The notes beneath the pieces are model-generated. The model was not told where the DNA came from. It saw only the letters and a list, made by a program, of their open reading frames with translations, and made no database searches. From Enterococcus ureasiticus (GTDB lineage: Bacteria > Bacillota > Bacilli > Lactobacillales > Enterococcaceae): a stretch of DNA of 64,000 bases. The stretch covers positions 124,001 through 188,000 of the forward strand of contig NZ_MIJZ01000012.1 of assembly GCF_001730285.1 (NCBI RefSeq), written 5' to 3'. Position 1 is the first letter of the stretch. Each line of letters begins with the position of its first letter. This document shows, in pieces, positions 16,611 to 25,773 of this stretch. The position numbers and the translations under genes are program-made.

Positions 16611-17292
16611 CTTTAATGATTACGTCATATCCATTACTTGTAATTGCTTGCTTGGTCGTTTCGCCAAGACAATATAATTTTGGCATTTCATTTAAACCGG
16701 TCTCAATGAAAATAGCTAAAAATCTCTCCCATAATGAAGGACTCGCTAGATAAACTGCTTCGATTTTGTTATCTACTAAATATTTTTTTAATTGTCGGTT
16801 ACTCTCTTCCAATAAAAAATTATCATAAAGGATCGGTGTGAATAAATAGTGACCTATTTGTACTAAGTCCGCCTCTCCAGTATTATCTGCTAAATTACTT
16901 TTAGGATAAAAAATAGTTGTCGCAACGGGGTACGTTTTAGCCCAAGTTTTAAACAAGCTTGCTTTCGTTGGATTAGGTGAGAAAAAATCAACTTTTATCC
17001 CATTTTTTAAAAGAATGACGGCTGTTTTTTCTCCAATAACGGCAAATTTTTTTGTTTCCAACGTAATATATCGTTTATCTGTCTTTACTTGCTGAAAAAA
17101 GAATTCAGCGGCATGCTGGCTTGTTAAAAATACCCATTCACTTTTTGCTAACATTATTTCAAATAACTGCCCTAATTCCCGTTTTTTTAACGCCAGTAAA
17201 GGAATCTCGATTGACTCAAAACCTTTTTTTTGAAAATACAAACGATCGTCATGATTATCTTCTCTCAAGCGAGTTAAAAGAACTTTTTTCAT
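16597..17292 (-). CDS. hemD: Uroporphyrinogen-III synthase
   Basis: 231 residues with the two-lobed HemD layout. Weak but typical motifs are VFLTSQHAAEFFF in lobe one, FAVIGEKTA and, near the end, LYCLGETTKQAITSNGY. It closes and inverts ring D of hydroxymethylbilane to give uroporphyrinogen III. Its start overlaps the hemC stop as ATGA, so the two are translationally coupled. Here it should feed SUMT (19281) for sirohaem. Confidence 0.85.
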   Translation of the reverse strand: MKKVLLTRLREDNHDDRLYFQKKGFESIEIPLLALKKRELGQLFEIMLAKSEWVFLTSQHAAEFFFQQVKTDKRYITLETKKFAVIGEKTAVILLKNGIKVDFFSPNPTKASLFKTWAKTYPVATTIFYPKSNLADNTGEADLVQIGHYLFTPILYDNFLLEESNRQLKKYLVDNKIEAVYLASPSLWERFLAIFIETGLNEMPKLYCLGETTKQAITSNGYDVIIKEKDS

Positions 17293-18197
17293 AGCGTTTC
17301 CTGACTCATTACGTCTAGTAAGTTTTTGGCTATTTTCTCGCCGATACCTTCCAAATCTTGAACACTCACTGTTTCAGTGAATGATTGCTGTAATTCTTTA
17401 TCCCCTAAAAATCCAGAAAAACGATACTTCCCTTGCTCTTGACAGGCAAACGCCCCAATTGGGATATCACAATTTCCATTTAACATCGCCAAAAAAGCAC
17501 GTTCTTCTGTAACTAATTTTCTTGTCAATAAATGATCGATTGGCTTTAAGAATTCATTCATCTCCTGATCTTGACTACGGCACTCCACAGCTAAAGCCCC
17601 TTGACCTACTGCAGGAATGCATTGCTCGCTTGTCAAAACAACATAAGGATGAGTAGGCGCATCAAACCAATTCAACCGCTTTAATCCAGCAACTGCCAAA
17701 ACGATCCCATCTAACCCTTGTTCTTCCATCCGTTTCAAACGAGTGCCGACATTCCCCCGAATTGATTCAACTTGAAGATCCTCTCGCAAGTTTTTCATAT
17801 GAAATTCCCGACGTAAACTGCTCGTTCCAATCCTTGCACCAATCGGCAAGGCTTCTAGAGCAGTCACTTCTCTAAAAATCAAACAATCAGCTGGATCACT
17901 TCTCTCGGGTATCGCAGCCAATGTCAATCCGTCTGCGACTTTAGCTGGCATATCTTTTAGACTATGCACGGCAAAATCGATTGAACCTGCTAATAAAGCC
18001 TGTTCCACTTCATTGATAAACAAACCCTTTCCACCAATTTTAGATAAACTAACGGAAAGCATCTGATCCCCTTTAGTAGTCATCGGTACGATTTCAACTG
18101 GAAAAGCCCCATGAACTTCTTTCAGTAAATTTAAAACAATCGTTGTTTGTTTCATCGCTAAAGGACTATTTCTGGTGCCGACACGAACGGTTTTCAT
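17289..18197 (-). CDS. hemC: Porphobilinogen deaminase (hydroxymethylbilane synthase)
   Basis: 302 residues. It begins VRVGTRNSPLAMKQT. It has KGLFINEVEQALL, SLKDMP and RGNVGTRLKR, and the dipyrromethane cofactor cysteine in NGNCDIPIG (Cys243). It joins four porphobilinogens. It is followed directly by hemD. The genes that make porphobilinogen (hemA, hemL, hemB) are not in the window. Confidence 0.95.
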   Translation of the reverse strand: MKTVRVGTRNSPLAMKQTTIVLNLLKEVHGAFPVEIVPMTTKGDQMLSVSLSKIGGKGLFINEVEQALLAGSIDFAVHSLKDMPAKVADGLTLAAIPERSDPADCLIFREVTALEALPIGARIGTSSLRREFHMKNLREDLQVESIRGNVGTRLKRMEEQGLDGIVLAVAGLKRLNWFDAPTHPYVVLTSEQCIPAVGQGALAVECRSQDQEMNEFLKPIDHLLTRKLVTEERAFLAMLNGNCDIPIGAFACQEQGKYRFSGFLGDKELQQSFTETVSVQDLEGIGEKIAKNLLDVMSQETL

Positions 18198-18244
18198 TCA
18201 CGTTACTCCCTTTTTCTTTTCTTATCTTCTAATCATACTAGATT

Positions 18245-19030
18245 TTATTTTTTTAACAACTGACCAGTGCCCACTTTATAAGCCAAGAAATAAAGTCCTG
18301 CCACAAAAAAGCCCCCGCCAATGATATTTCCCAGATACACACTAACCATGTTTTGCCCAAAAGCAGACCACGTGTTGCCTCCTAAAAGAATCCCCATCGG
18401 AATTAAAAACATATTCGCTACTACGTGTTGGAACCCACAAATCACAAAGCCCATAATCGGCAAGAAAATCCCGACGATTTTACCAATAAAATCCTTCGCT
18501 GCAAAATTTAAATACACAGCTGTGCTAACTAAGAAATTACACGCAATTCCTGAAAGAAAGCCTTGCAAAAAAGTATCTTTGGTTCTACCAAGCGAAACCT
18601 GAATCGCACGTTCAGCAAAATCACCTTGTAATGCGCCGCTTAAATAACCAAAGAAGTAGGCAACAAATAGAGAACCGATCAAATTAAAAAGTGTCACGAT
18701 CATAATATTTCTCAGCCATTGCCTCCCACTGATTTTTCTAGCAAACAACGCCATAGAAACAACCATCATATTCCCCGTAACTAGTTCTCCACCAGCTAAT
18801 AACAAACAAATCAATCCAAATGGAAAGACTGCCGCACCGATCACATTAACAAGTGATCCCCATTCTTTAGGCATCGTCCCCATTGCCCGAATCATGGCAA
18901 TCCCTGCAACAGCTATAAAAACACCTGCTAAAAATCCTAATACTGCTAAGGTCAAAAAACTAGCCCGAGCTTTTTGAATCCCCTTTTCAATTGTAACATC
19001 GACTATTTCTGGTGGTTGAAGTGAGTTCAT
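18245..19030 (-). CDS. Formate/nitrite transporter family channel (FocA/NirC)
   Basis: 261 residues and six membrane helices. Family motifs include GELVTGNMM (the asparagine of the selectivity loop), FCxN-like ACNFLVS and GFQHVVANMFLIPMG. Members move formate, nitrite or related anions. In this operon, next to nirBD and the sirohaem genes, nitrite import is the natural role, hence NirC-like. GGAGG precedes the ATG. Confidence 0.88.
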   Translation of the reverse strand: MNSLQPPEIVDVTIEKGIQKARASFLTLAVLGFLAGVFIAVAGIAMIRAMGTMPKEWGSLVNVIGAAVFPFGLICLLLAGGELVTGNMMVVSMALFARKISGRQWLRNIMIVTLFNLIGSLFVAYFFGYLSGALQGDFAERAIQVSLGRTKDTFLQGFLSGIACNFLVSTAVYLNFAAKDFIGKIVGIFLPIMGFVICGFQHVVANMFLIPMGILLGGNTWSAFGQNMVSVYLGNIIGGGFFVAGLYFLAYKVGTGQLLKK

Positions 19031-19049
19031 ATTTTACCTCCTTAATTTA

Positions 19050-19287
19050 AAAGCTGAATGGGCTCGTTTAATCCTGACAGAAAAACAGGAAATTATGACT
19101 GAGGCGCTCTTTGCCTTATTCATAATTTATCTTTTTTCCGAAGGATTAGCCCATGAAGCTAGATAGACTTAAAAGCGTAATGGGCTCGTTCAGTCTCGAC
19201 AGAAAAATAGGAAAAATTAACTGTGACACTTTTTGTCACTTTCCATTTTTATCTTTTTTCCGAGAGACTAGCCCATGAAGCTAGATA
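19050..19287. repeat. Two tandem copies of the approx. 121-bp hairpin repeat
   Basis: Copy 1 starts at 19050 and ends near 19165; copy 2 runs 19171-19287. Both begin AAAAGC and end AGCTAGATA. In each, an outer stem (ATGGGCT with AGCCCAT) encloses a long A/T-rich stem and a variable apical stem. The apical stem is AGGC/GCCT in copy 1 and GTGAC/GTCAC in copy 2, so the sequence differs but the pairing is kept. Copy 2 overlaps the last codons and stop of the SUMT gene. The same family is found at 53418-54025. Confidence 0.85.
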
Positions 19288-20261
19288 AATCGCTTATTCA
19301 AAACATCCTCTTGTCTTTTATACATCGTCGTCAATTCTGAATTTAAATACACTACCTCATCAAAATAATGATCACTTAGATATTGCTGATGCACCTCATC
19401 AAAGCGCTGATCACGATCTTTACCAACTTGGATCGCATAAACATCTGCTCCTTGCTGAGTATAAGTCAGAATCGTTTCAAACTTGATTTTTTCTGTATCG
19501 ATTAATAAAATTTTATGCCCAAACAAAGGCAATTGTTCAAACCAATCAGTCCCCTTACGGCACGTTGCAACTTCACCAAGAATGATCAACGAAGGATTTT
19601 GAATGTTATGTTCTTCGATTGCTTCGACCATTGTTTGAATCATGGCTGTGATTGTTCGTTGGCGACCTAAGCTTGCCCATTCAACGATTACAACGGGTAG
19701 TTCGGTTGAAACACCTTGCTCTAATAGTATTTTTTGAGTACTAGCAGCTTGTTCTATTCCCATGTATAAACACATCGTGCCGTTTTCCGTCAAACCTTTA
19801 AAATCGATTGTTTCACCTACTTGGCGATGAGCAGTTGCCAAAGTAACTTTACTACTATGCTCACGATGCGTTAGTGGAATACCGCTGTAACTGCTAGCAG
19901 CTGATGCAGCGGTGACCCCTGGCACAATTTCGTAGCGGATCTGTTCCTGTTGAAGTGTTGCGATTTCTTCTCCTACACGACCAAAAATACCAGGATCTCC
20001 GCCTTTTAAACGTACAACGATTTGTTCTTTTTGCCCTTCCTCCAACAATAATTGGTTGATGTTCTTTTGCTTTAACACATGATTTTTTGGATATTTCCCA
20101 CTATAAATAAAACGCGCTGAATCTTTCGCTAAATATAATAAAACTGGATGAACCAGCCGATCGTAAATAATGACATCAGCTGATTCCAGCACTCTTTTTC
20201 CTTTTAGTGTCAATAGTTCTGGATCCCCTGAACCAGCACCGACAAAATAGACTTTTCCCAT
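19281..20261 (-). CDS. cobA: Uroporphyrinogen-III C-methyltransferase (SUMT)
   Basis: 326 residues. The first about 240 residues are a canonical SUMT: VYFVGAGSGDPELLTLKG, VIIYDRLV, VRLKGGDPGIFGR, EIVPGVTAASA and GIPLTHR. It methylates uroporphyrinogen III twice using SAM, giving precorrin-2 for sirohaem. About 75 extra C-terminal residues (from about 250) are unusual for stand-alone SUMT and could be a reduced HemD-like lobe, though a separate hemD is present. It starts 2 bases after nirD. Its final codons and TAG stop lie inside a hairpin repeat. Confidence 0.92.
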   Translation of the reverse strand: MGKVYFVGAGSGDPELLTLKGKRVLESADVIIYDRLVHPVLLYLAKDSARFIYSGKYPKNHVLKQKNINQLLLEEGQKEQIVVRLKGGDPGIFGRVGEEIATLQQEQIRYEIVPGVTAASAASSYSGIPLTHREHSSKVTLATAHRQVGETIDFKGLTENGTMCLYMGIEQAASTQKILLEQGVSTELPVVIVEWASLGRQRTITAMIQTMVEAIEEHNIQNPSLIILGEVATCRKGTDWFEQLPLFGHKILLIDTEKIKFETILTYTQQGADVYAIQVGKDRDQRFDEVHQQYLSDHYFDEVVYLNSELTTMYKRQEDVLNKRFI

Positions 20262-20263
20262 TG

Positions 20264-20569
20264 CTACACCATGACATAAACGCGGTCTTCTTCGACGATT
20301 GTTTCATATGCACGAACACAACCTTCATCTGGCTCGTGAACTTGTCCATCATTCAAATTGATTTTATAATCATGCAACGGGCAAAAAACATATTCACCTG
20401 AAACAGTTCCTTCAGCTAATGGGCCTTGTTTATGCGGACAAACATTTTCAATCGCTTTGACACGATTATCACTCAAACGAAAAACAGCGATTTTCTGTTT
20501 TCCAATGATAACTTCTTTGCCCATTCTCGGCGCTAACTCTTCTAATTGCCCAACAAAAATTTTTTCCAT
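20264..20569 (-). CDS. nirD: Nitrite reductase small subunit NirD, Rieske type
   Basis: 101 residues. Full Rieske [2Fe-2S] ligands are visible: CPH (Cys44, His46) and CPLH (Cys63, His66). Many NirD proteins lack these, so this is the cluster-binding form. It partners NirB in NADH-dependent cytosolic nitrite reduction. It lies 1 base after the nirB stop. Confidence 0.93.
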   Translation of the reverse strand: MEKIFVGQLEELAPRMGKEVIIGKQKIAVFRLSDNRVKAIENVCPHKQGPLAEGTVSGEYVFCPLHDYKINLNDGQVHEPDEGCVRAYETIVEEDRVYVMV

Positions 20570-20570
20570 T

Positions 20571-22973
20571 TTAGACTCTCCCCACTGTGTATAATTCTTG
20601 GCGTGTTTTATTATCGTCTACCACTTCATTCCACGGATTTCCTCGACGCCCAGCAACAGCTTCATCTAACGCAGTCAATAACACACGGCATTTTTCTGGA
20701 TCTAATAAAACTTCCTTCACGACATCAAATCCCATCCGTTCAATCCATGGCGCAGTTCGTTCAGCGTAGATCCCTGTCTCACGGTAGTATTGCAACATTG
20801 CACCACAAATATCGATGACTTCTTGTTCTGTTTCAACGGTTGTTAATAAAACAGCTTCTTTCACTTCCGTTCCGCCATTTCCGCCAATATAAATTTGGAA
20901 CCCATTTTCTACACCGATGATTCCGAAATCCTTCACACCACTTTCCACACAACTTCTTGGACAAGCAGAAACACCCATTTTGAATTTATGCGGTGTATCG
21001 ATAAATTCGTAACGCTGTTCTAATTTAATACCAAGTCCCATTGAATCTTGTGTACCAAAACGGCAGAAGTTCGCACCAACACATGTTTTGACAGAACGAA
21101 CGGCTTTAGCATATGCACCAGCTGATTTCATATCTAGTTCTTCCCAAATTTTAGGCAAGTCTTCTTTTTTCACTCCGTATAACCCGATACGCTGACTCCC
21201 TGTCACTTTGACCATTGGTACATCATATTTTTCGGCAACTTTAGCAATCAGTAGCAACTGCTGCGGATTTGTTTTCCCACCGCGCATTCTTGGAATCACC
21301 GAAAACGTCCCATCATTTTGGATATTCGCATATAAGCGTTCATTGACATAGCGGGATTCTTTTTCATCCGTGTGTTCTTTAGGCCAAGCAACGTTTAGAT
21401 AGAAATTGACAGCTGGACGGCATTTAGGACAGCCTTCTGAATTACTAAAGTTTAATTCACGATACACTTCTTCTGAAGAGGTCAGCTTTTTCGCATAGAT
21501 TTGCGTTACGATTTGATCCCTCGTTAAATCAGTACAAGCACAAATTCCAGTTGGCGCAGAAACCACTTCACCGCCTAAGGCATACGCTAAAACATCGCCG
21601 ATCACTGATTTACATTTGCCGCAAGAACCACCTGCTTTTGTGTGTTTGGTTACATCAGCCACAGAGGTCAATTCTTTTTCGTTGATGGCGGTCATGATCG
21701 TCGCTTTGTCGACTCCATTACAGCCACAAATCACTTCATCATCTGGCCACTCACTGACATCAGCACTAGCTTCTTCACCAACCATATGGAGTAAAGATAC
21801 GGGTGTATACTCTTCAATACTTTCATTTTTTTTCAAAATATTATAATAACGATTCCCTTCTCTCGTGTCACCGTAAAGGACAACACCAACCACTTGATTA
21901 TCTCTAACAAAGATTTTTTTATAGGTGTAATTGATTCCATCAAAGGCTTCGATACTGTTGATACCATCTGTCTCTTTGATGTTTCCAGCTGAATATAAAT
22001 CACAGCCCGACACCTTTAAAGAAGTAAATGTGGTACTGCCTTGATAAGGTTTGGTTTCTTTTTCCGTCAAAACATCTGCCAGAATTTTTCCTTGTTCAAA
22101 TAGTGGCGCAACCAAACCATAAACATTCCCATCATGTTCTGCACATTCACCCAATGCAAAAACATCTGGAACGTTGGTTTTCATAAAGTCATCAACAACA
22201 ATGCCACGGTTCACTTCGATATTTGCGGCTTTTGCCAACTTGGTTTCTGAGCGTATTCCGATCGACATCACGACCAGATCCGTCTCAATTGTAGTGCCAT
22301 CACTAAAAGCTAAACCTGTTACGCGGGTTTTTCCAAGGATTTTTTGCGTTGCTTTTTCCATCAAGAATTTTAATCCTTGTTTTTCTAAATCAGCCTGCAA
22401 CATTTTCCCTGCTTTTTCATCCAATTGGGTTTCCATTAGCCATTTTTCTAAGTGAACAACCGTTACGTCCATACCTTGATCAAGCAAGCCTTTTGCTGCT
22501 TCTAAACCAAGTAAACCCCCGCCGATCACCACTGCTTTTTGGCATTTTTGAGCCGTTTCAAGCATATTTTCTGTATCATCAATCGTTCTAAAACCAACAA
22601 CACCTTCTAATTGAGCGCCTTCAATGGGTAAGATAAATGCTCTGGAACCTGTTGCTAGAATACATTTATCGTAGGAGATTTCTTTACCTGATTTTGTAGT
22701 GATTTTTTTATTTTCTGTATCCATTTTTTCTGCCGGATCGTGATTAATTAGTTCAATCTGATTTTCTTCGTACCATTCTAGTGGGTTCGTGATGATTTCT
22801 GAAACGGTCATTTTCTTTTGTAAGACATTACTCAACATGATCCGGTTGTAATTTGGGTATTTTTCTTCTCCGATAATCGTGATTTGATAGCGTTCAGAAT
22901 CACGATCTAAGATTTCTTCGATCGTACGAACACCAGCCATTCCATTACCAATTAAAACAAGCTTTTCTTTCAT
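20571..22973 (-). CDS. nirB: NADH-dependent nitrite reductase large subunit NirB
   Basis: 800 residues. Domains in order: FAD and NAD(P)H binding (LVIGNGMAGVRTIEEI at the N-terminus; VIGGGLLGLEAAKGL near 150), two BFD-like [2Fe-2S] cysteine regions (CGCNG with GGSCGKCK; CACTD with GCPKCRP), then the sirohaem/[4Fe-4S] core with CVGANFCRFGTQDS and CPRSCVESG. It reduces nitrite to ammonium with six electrons from NADH. The cofactor genes flank it in the same cluster. A strong hairpin separates it from the upstream membrane-protein gene, so it probably has its own promoter near 22980-23040. Confidence 0.96.
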   Translation of the reverse strand: MKEKLVLIGNGMAGVRTIEEILDRDSERYQITIIGEEKYPNYNRIMLSNVLQKKMTVSEIITNPLEWYEENQIELINHDPAEKMDTENKKITTKSGKEISYDKCILATGSRAFILPIEGAQLEGVVGFRTIDDTENMLETAQKCQKAVVIGGGLLGLEAAKGLLDQGMDVTVVHLEKWLMETQLDEKAGKMLQADLEKQGLKFLMEKATQKILGKTRVTGLAFSDGTTIETDLVVMSIGIRSETKLAKAANIEVNRGIVVDDFMKTNVPDVFALGECAEHDGNVYGLVAPLFEQGKILADVLTEKETKPYQGSTTFTSLKVSGCDLYSAGNIKETDGINSIEAFDGINYTYKKIFVRDNQVVGVVLYGDTREGNRYYNILKKNESIEEYTPVSLLHMVGEEASADVSEWPDDEVICGCNGVDKATIMTAINEKELTSVADVTKHTKAGGSCGKCKSVIGDVLAYALGGEVVSAPTGICACTDLTRDQIVTQIYAKKLTSSEEVYRELNFSNSEGCPKCRPAVNFYLNVAWPKEHTDEKESRYVNERLYANIQNDGTFSVIPRMRGGKTNPQQLLLIAKVAEKYDVPMVKVTGSQRIGLYGVKKEDLPKIWEELDMKSAGAYAKAVRSVKTCVGANFCRFGTQDSMGLGIKLEQRYEFIDTPHKFKMGVSACPRSCVESGVKDFGIIGVENGFQIYIGGNGGTEVKEAVLLTTVETEQEVIDICGAMLQYYRETGIYAERTAPWIERMGFDVVKEVLLDPEKCRVLLTALDEAVAGRRGNPWNEVVDDNKTRQELYTVGRV

Positions 22974-23043
22974 TTTATGTAAACTCCTCTTTGTGATTTT
23001 TTGAGCAATCTTATTGATGCTTTGTCTTTTTTAGAATAGCAAG

Positions 23044-23095
23044 AAAGAAAGGCTGTGACTATTAGGGAATTACCTAATAGTCACAGCCTTTCTTT
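23044..23095. terminator. Long hairpin terminator upstream of nirB
   Basis: A perfect 23-bp stem (arms 23044-23066 and 23073-23095) with a 6-base loop. On the minus strand it follows the 23106 gene and splits the cluster into an nre-sir part and a nir-hem part. Confidence 0.85.
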
Positions 23096-23105
23096 GATAA
23101 TCAGT

Positions 23106-23924
23106 TTATTTGTCTAGTTCTTTCTCTCTCAACTTCTGCTCATTATTTGACTTCCCTTTAGAACTATATGATTCAAAAATAACTAAAACAAGCCCCATAG
23201 CAATAATCATTTCTAAAATGAACTTGATAATTTCGATCGTTCTAGATTCTCTGATTCCAACAGAAAATAAACTTATTACCCATAATAACACAAAAATTCC
23301 AATGGAAATAAGTGCGGCTGCTATGATGATTCCTCGAATCACGCCTCCTTTTTTTTGTTCCTCTTCCACACTATTGACTTCATGATTTTGGTCAATACTC
23401 TGTTTATTTTCTTCTGCATAATTTTGTGGCGAATACTCTTGTAACAGAGCGCGCAGATAAAGTAAGACTTCTTTTTCTTGATAGCCTTTGATATTTTTAT
23501 AGTTGAAATAGACACCATTTTTCGCTTGAAATTTTTGATTTAGTCTACTTGTTTTTATACCTAACGCATCATAGATTTTGTTATCTCTAATAAAAATAAC
23601 ACCTTGTTCATGCGCATAACTGATACTTTCGATTTTGTCCCAAGGAATTGAATACTTTGTTTTATTTGTAAAAATCGAATAGATCGTTATTTGTTCTGGT
23701 GTCCAACTTATTATTTTTTTCCCTTTTACGGTCCAATATATTCCTTTAACAAAATAGTAGCTAAAGAAAAAAACACCAGCAAAAAAGACTAACATAACTA
23801 GTGTTTCATTTACGCTCATGAAAATACTGCACACGACAAGCCAACCAATCATACCAAAAAAAGAAATTAAAACACTTCTTCCCAAAGTTTTATTTTTCTT
23901 TTCCCTTAAATAGTGTTCAACCAT
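23106..23924 (-). CDS. Membrane protein of unknown function in the nitrite cluster
   Basis: 272 residues, not recognised. Two adjacent membrane helices are at about 18-65. A soluble middle region follows with a PH-like beta pattern (IPWDKIESISY, VIFIRDNKIY), then two more helices at about 198-255, and a charged C-terminus. It lies between sirC and nirB on the same strand and is followed by a terminator. No link to nitrite metabolism can be seen in its sequence; it may be an insertion into the cluster. Confidence 0.75.
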   Translation of the reverse strand: MVEHYLREKKNKTLGRSVLISFFGMIGWLVVCSIFMSVNETLVMLVFFAGVFFFSYYFVKGIYWTVKGKKIISWTPEQITIYSIFTNKTKYSIPWDKIESISYAHEQGVIFIRDNKIYDALGIKTSRLNQKFQAKNGVYFNYKNIKGYQEKEVLLYLRALLQEYSPQNYAEENKQSIDQNHEVNSVEEEQKKGGVIRGIIIAAALISIGIFVLLWVISLFSVGIRESRTIEIIKFILEMIIAMGLVLVIFESYSSKGKSNNEQKLREKELDK

Positions 23925-23955
23925 TTTTATTTTCCCTACCTTTTTATTATTATTT

Positions 23956-24390
23956 TTAATTCATATTCAACAACTTAATTAACGCTAATTTCTTTTCCTT
24001 AGTTTCCGCAGGATTTTTCCCATAAGATGACAGTGCAATCAAGTAATCTTCTTGCTCTATCGTACTCATATTATAAAAATCACTATTCTCTTTTTGGCTA
24101 CAATCATTGACCCATTGATACTCAGTAGCATCATTGACGATTTTTTGGTTAACTATTTTAGAATCCGTACAGGCAAAAATAAGCTGTGCTTCTTGAATAT
24201 ATTCAGCTTTATAGGTTGCTGTAATTCGTTTGACTCCATCTAATCCAATAAATTCAGGTAAAAAATCTGGTGCAATGACGGTTACTTGACCTTTCCCTTT
24301 TAAAAGTCCGAGCGTTTTCCGTAGTGCGATTTTCCCACCGCCGACAATGACGATTTTCTTCCCCGTTAAATCAAGCATTACTGGATACAT
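23956..24390 (-). CDS. Precorrin-2 dehydrogenase (SirC-like, short)
   Basis: 144 residues. The Rossmann start YPVMLDLTGKKIVIVGGGKIA followed by RKTLGLL matches the NAD-binding domain of CysG-B/SirC/Met8. FACTDSKIVNQKI and WVNDCSQKENSDF match the active-site region. Full SirC proteins are about 200 residues; this one lacks most of the C-terminal helical dimerisation part. It oxidises precorrin-2 to sirohydrochlorin. It overlaps sirB by 13 bases. Confidence 0.88.
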   Translation of the reverse strand: MYPVMLDLTGKKIVIVGGGKIALRKTLGLLKGKGQVTVIAPDFLPEFIGLDGVKRITATYKAEYIQEAQLIFACTDSKIVNQKIVNDATEYQWVNDCSQKENSDFYNMSTIEQEDYLIALSSYGKNPAETKEKKLALIKLLNMN

Positions 24391-25124
24391 TGGATAGCCT
24401 CGTTCACAATTGCTTCTAAGTCTGTTAAGATTCGTGGGTCAAATTCCAGTGTCCGAGTAATGATAAACTCCGTTGTTGGGAAGACTTCGGCTAATTTATT
24501 TTTCATGATTGTAATCAAATATCCATCAAATAAAAAGAACGGCACGATCACTATTTTTTGATGTTCAGATACTTGCTTTTTGATATCTGACAAATAATCG
24601 TCTTGCCCTTTTAAACTTGTGGGAATAATTGAGAATCCCACTTGTTGTTGAATTTCTTTTGCAATTTCAGTTAAAATGTTTTGTGGTACATCCGTTTGTT
24701 TTGTTCCATGAGCCACTAAAATCCCCACTAATTGCTCGTCGGGATAAGAAGCAGCTACTTCTTGCAATCGTTTCAACAACACTTGGCGGCTACCTTTTTT
24801 ACTACCGAATGTTTCTGTTTGGATAAATTCAATTTCTGGATGGTTGCTTATGACTAGTTCGAGTTCATCTGGGATATCAACTAAAGCGTGCTTCGCTGCA
24901 AATAATAATACAGGAACAACAATCACTTTCGTTGCACCGTTTTTGATCATGTTTTCAGCAACACTTGGAATCGTATCTGGATGATTTTCTAGAAATGCCG
25001 TTGCTTGGTACAAACTGGGATCCAGTCTTTTTTCTAGTTGTTTAATAAAAGCCATTGCTGCCTGATTTTTTTCGTTTTTTTGGCTACCGTGAAACACATA
25101 CATAATACCAATCATTTTACTCAC
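24378..25124 (-). CDS. sirB: Sirohydrochlorin ferrochelatase (CbiX/SirB family)
   Basis: 248 residues, with the two repeated CbiX halves expected for a double-domain SirB. Metal-binding histidines lie in YVFHGSQKN at the N-terminus and GILVAHGTKQ in the second half. PVLLFAAKHALVDIP and VPFFLFDGYLI are the matching second motifs. It inserts Fe(II) into sirohydrochlorin, the last step to sirohaem. It lies 1 base after nreC. Confidence 0.9.
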   Translation of the reverse strand: MSKMIGIMYVFHGSQKNEKNQAAMAFIKQLEKRLDPSLYQATAFLENHPDTIPSVAENMIKNGATKVIVVPVLLFAAKHALVDIPDELELVISNHPEIEFIQTETFGSKKGSRQVLLKRLQEVAASYPDEQLVGILVAHGTKQTDVPQNILTEIAKEIQQQVGFSIIPTSLKGQDDYLSDIKKQVSEHQKIVIVPFFLFDGYLITIMKNKLAEVFPTTEFIITRTLEFDPRILTDLEAIVNEAIQCIQ

Positions 25125-25125
25125 C

Positions 25126-25773
25126 TCATAAGTCGATTAATTGATGTTTCATACTATATTGCAACAATTCGCTAAATGTTTCAAATTCTAATTTTTTCAT
25201 TACATGAGATTTGTGTACTTCAACTGTTTTAACGGATATAAATAAACGTTCCGCAATTTCTTTGTTGCTGTAGCCTAAAGAAACTAGAGGCAAAACTTCA
25301 CGCTCTCTTTTTGACAGTCGCTCGTATTTTTCATCCTTCTCCTCTTTATCGACTTTTTTTAGCCAATGGTCTTTATTATATGGACCAAATAGGGGATCAA
25401 TTGTAATATTGCCAGCGGCCACTTGCTTGATTGCTTCTAATAACACAATATCCTGTGAACTCTTAAGAATATAGCCTTTTGCACCATATTCTAAAGCTGT
25501 ACGGACATATTCTTCTTCATCATGCATACTTAAAATAATCGTCTTTACGCCAGGAAAATGTTCTTTAATACGACGCGTGGTTTGTAAGCCATTTTCTCCT
25601 GGAGGCATCCGCATGTCCATCAAAACCACATCCACTGGATATTTTTCAAGGAGCAAAAAGGCTTCCGTGCCGTCTGCTGCATCGCCTACAACTGTGATCT
25701 CCTTTTGGCTTTCCAGCAATAAACGGAGACCACTTCTAACTACTGCATGATCATCTGCTATTATGATGTTCAT
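25126..25773 (-). CDS. nreC: Nitrate/oxygen response regulator NreC (NarL family)
   Basis: 215 residues from ATG 25773, with GGGAGG just upstream and a 4-base overlap with the nreB stop. The receiver domain has the acidic pair D7-D8 and phospho-acceptor Asp53 in VLMDMRMP, and the conserved Lys in GYILKSS. The C-terminal LuxR-type HTH contains LSKREREVLPLVSLGYSNKEIAERL. It should activate the nitrite genes when NreB is active. No NreC box was identified with confidence. Confidence 0.92.
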   Translation of the reverse strand: MNIIIADDHAVVRSGLRLLLESQKEITVVGDAADGTEAFLLLEKYPVDVVLMDMRMPPGENGLQTTRRIKEHFPGVKTIILSMHDEEEYVRTALEYGAKGYILKSSQDIVLLEAIKQVAAGNITIDPLFGPYNKDHWLKKVDKEEKDEKYERLSKREREVLPLVSLGYSNKEIAERLFISVKTVEVHKSHVMKKLEFETFSELLQYSMKHQLIDL

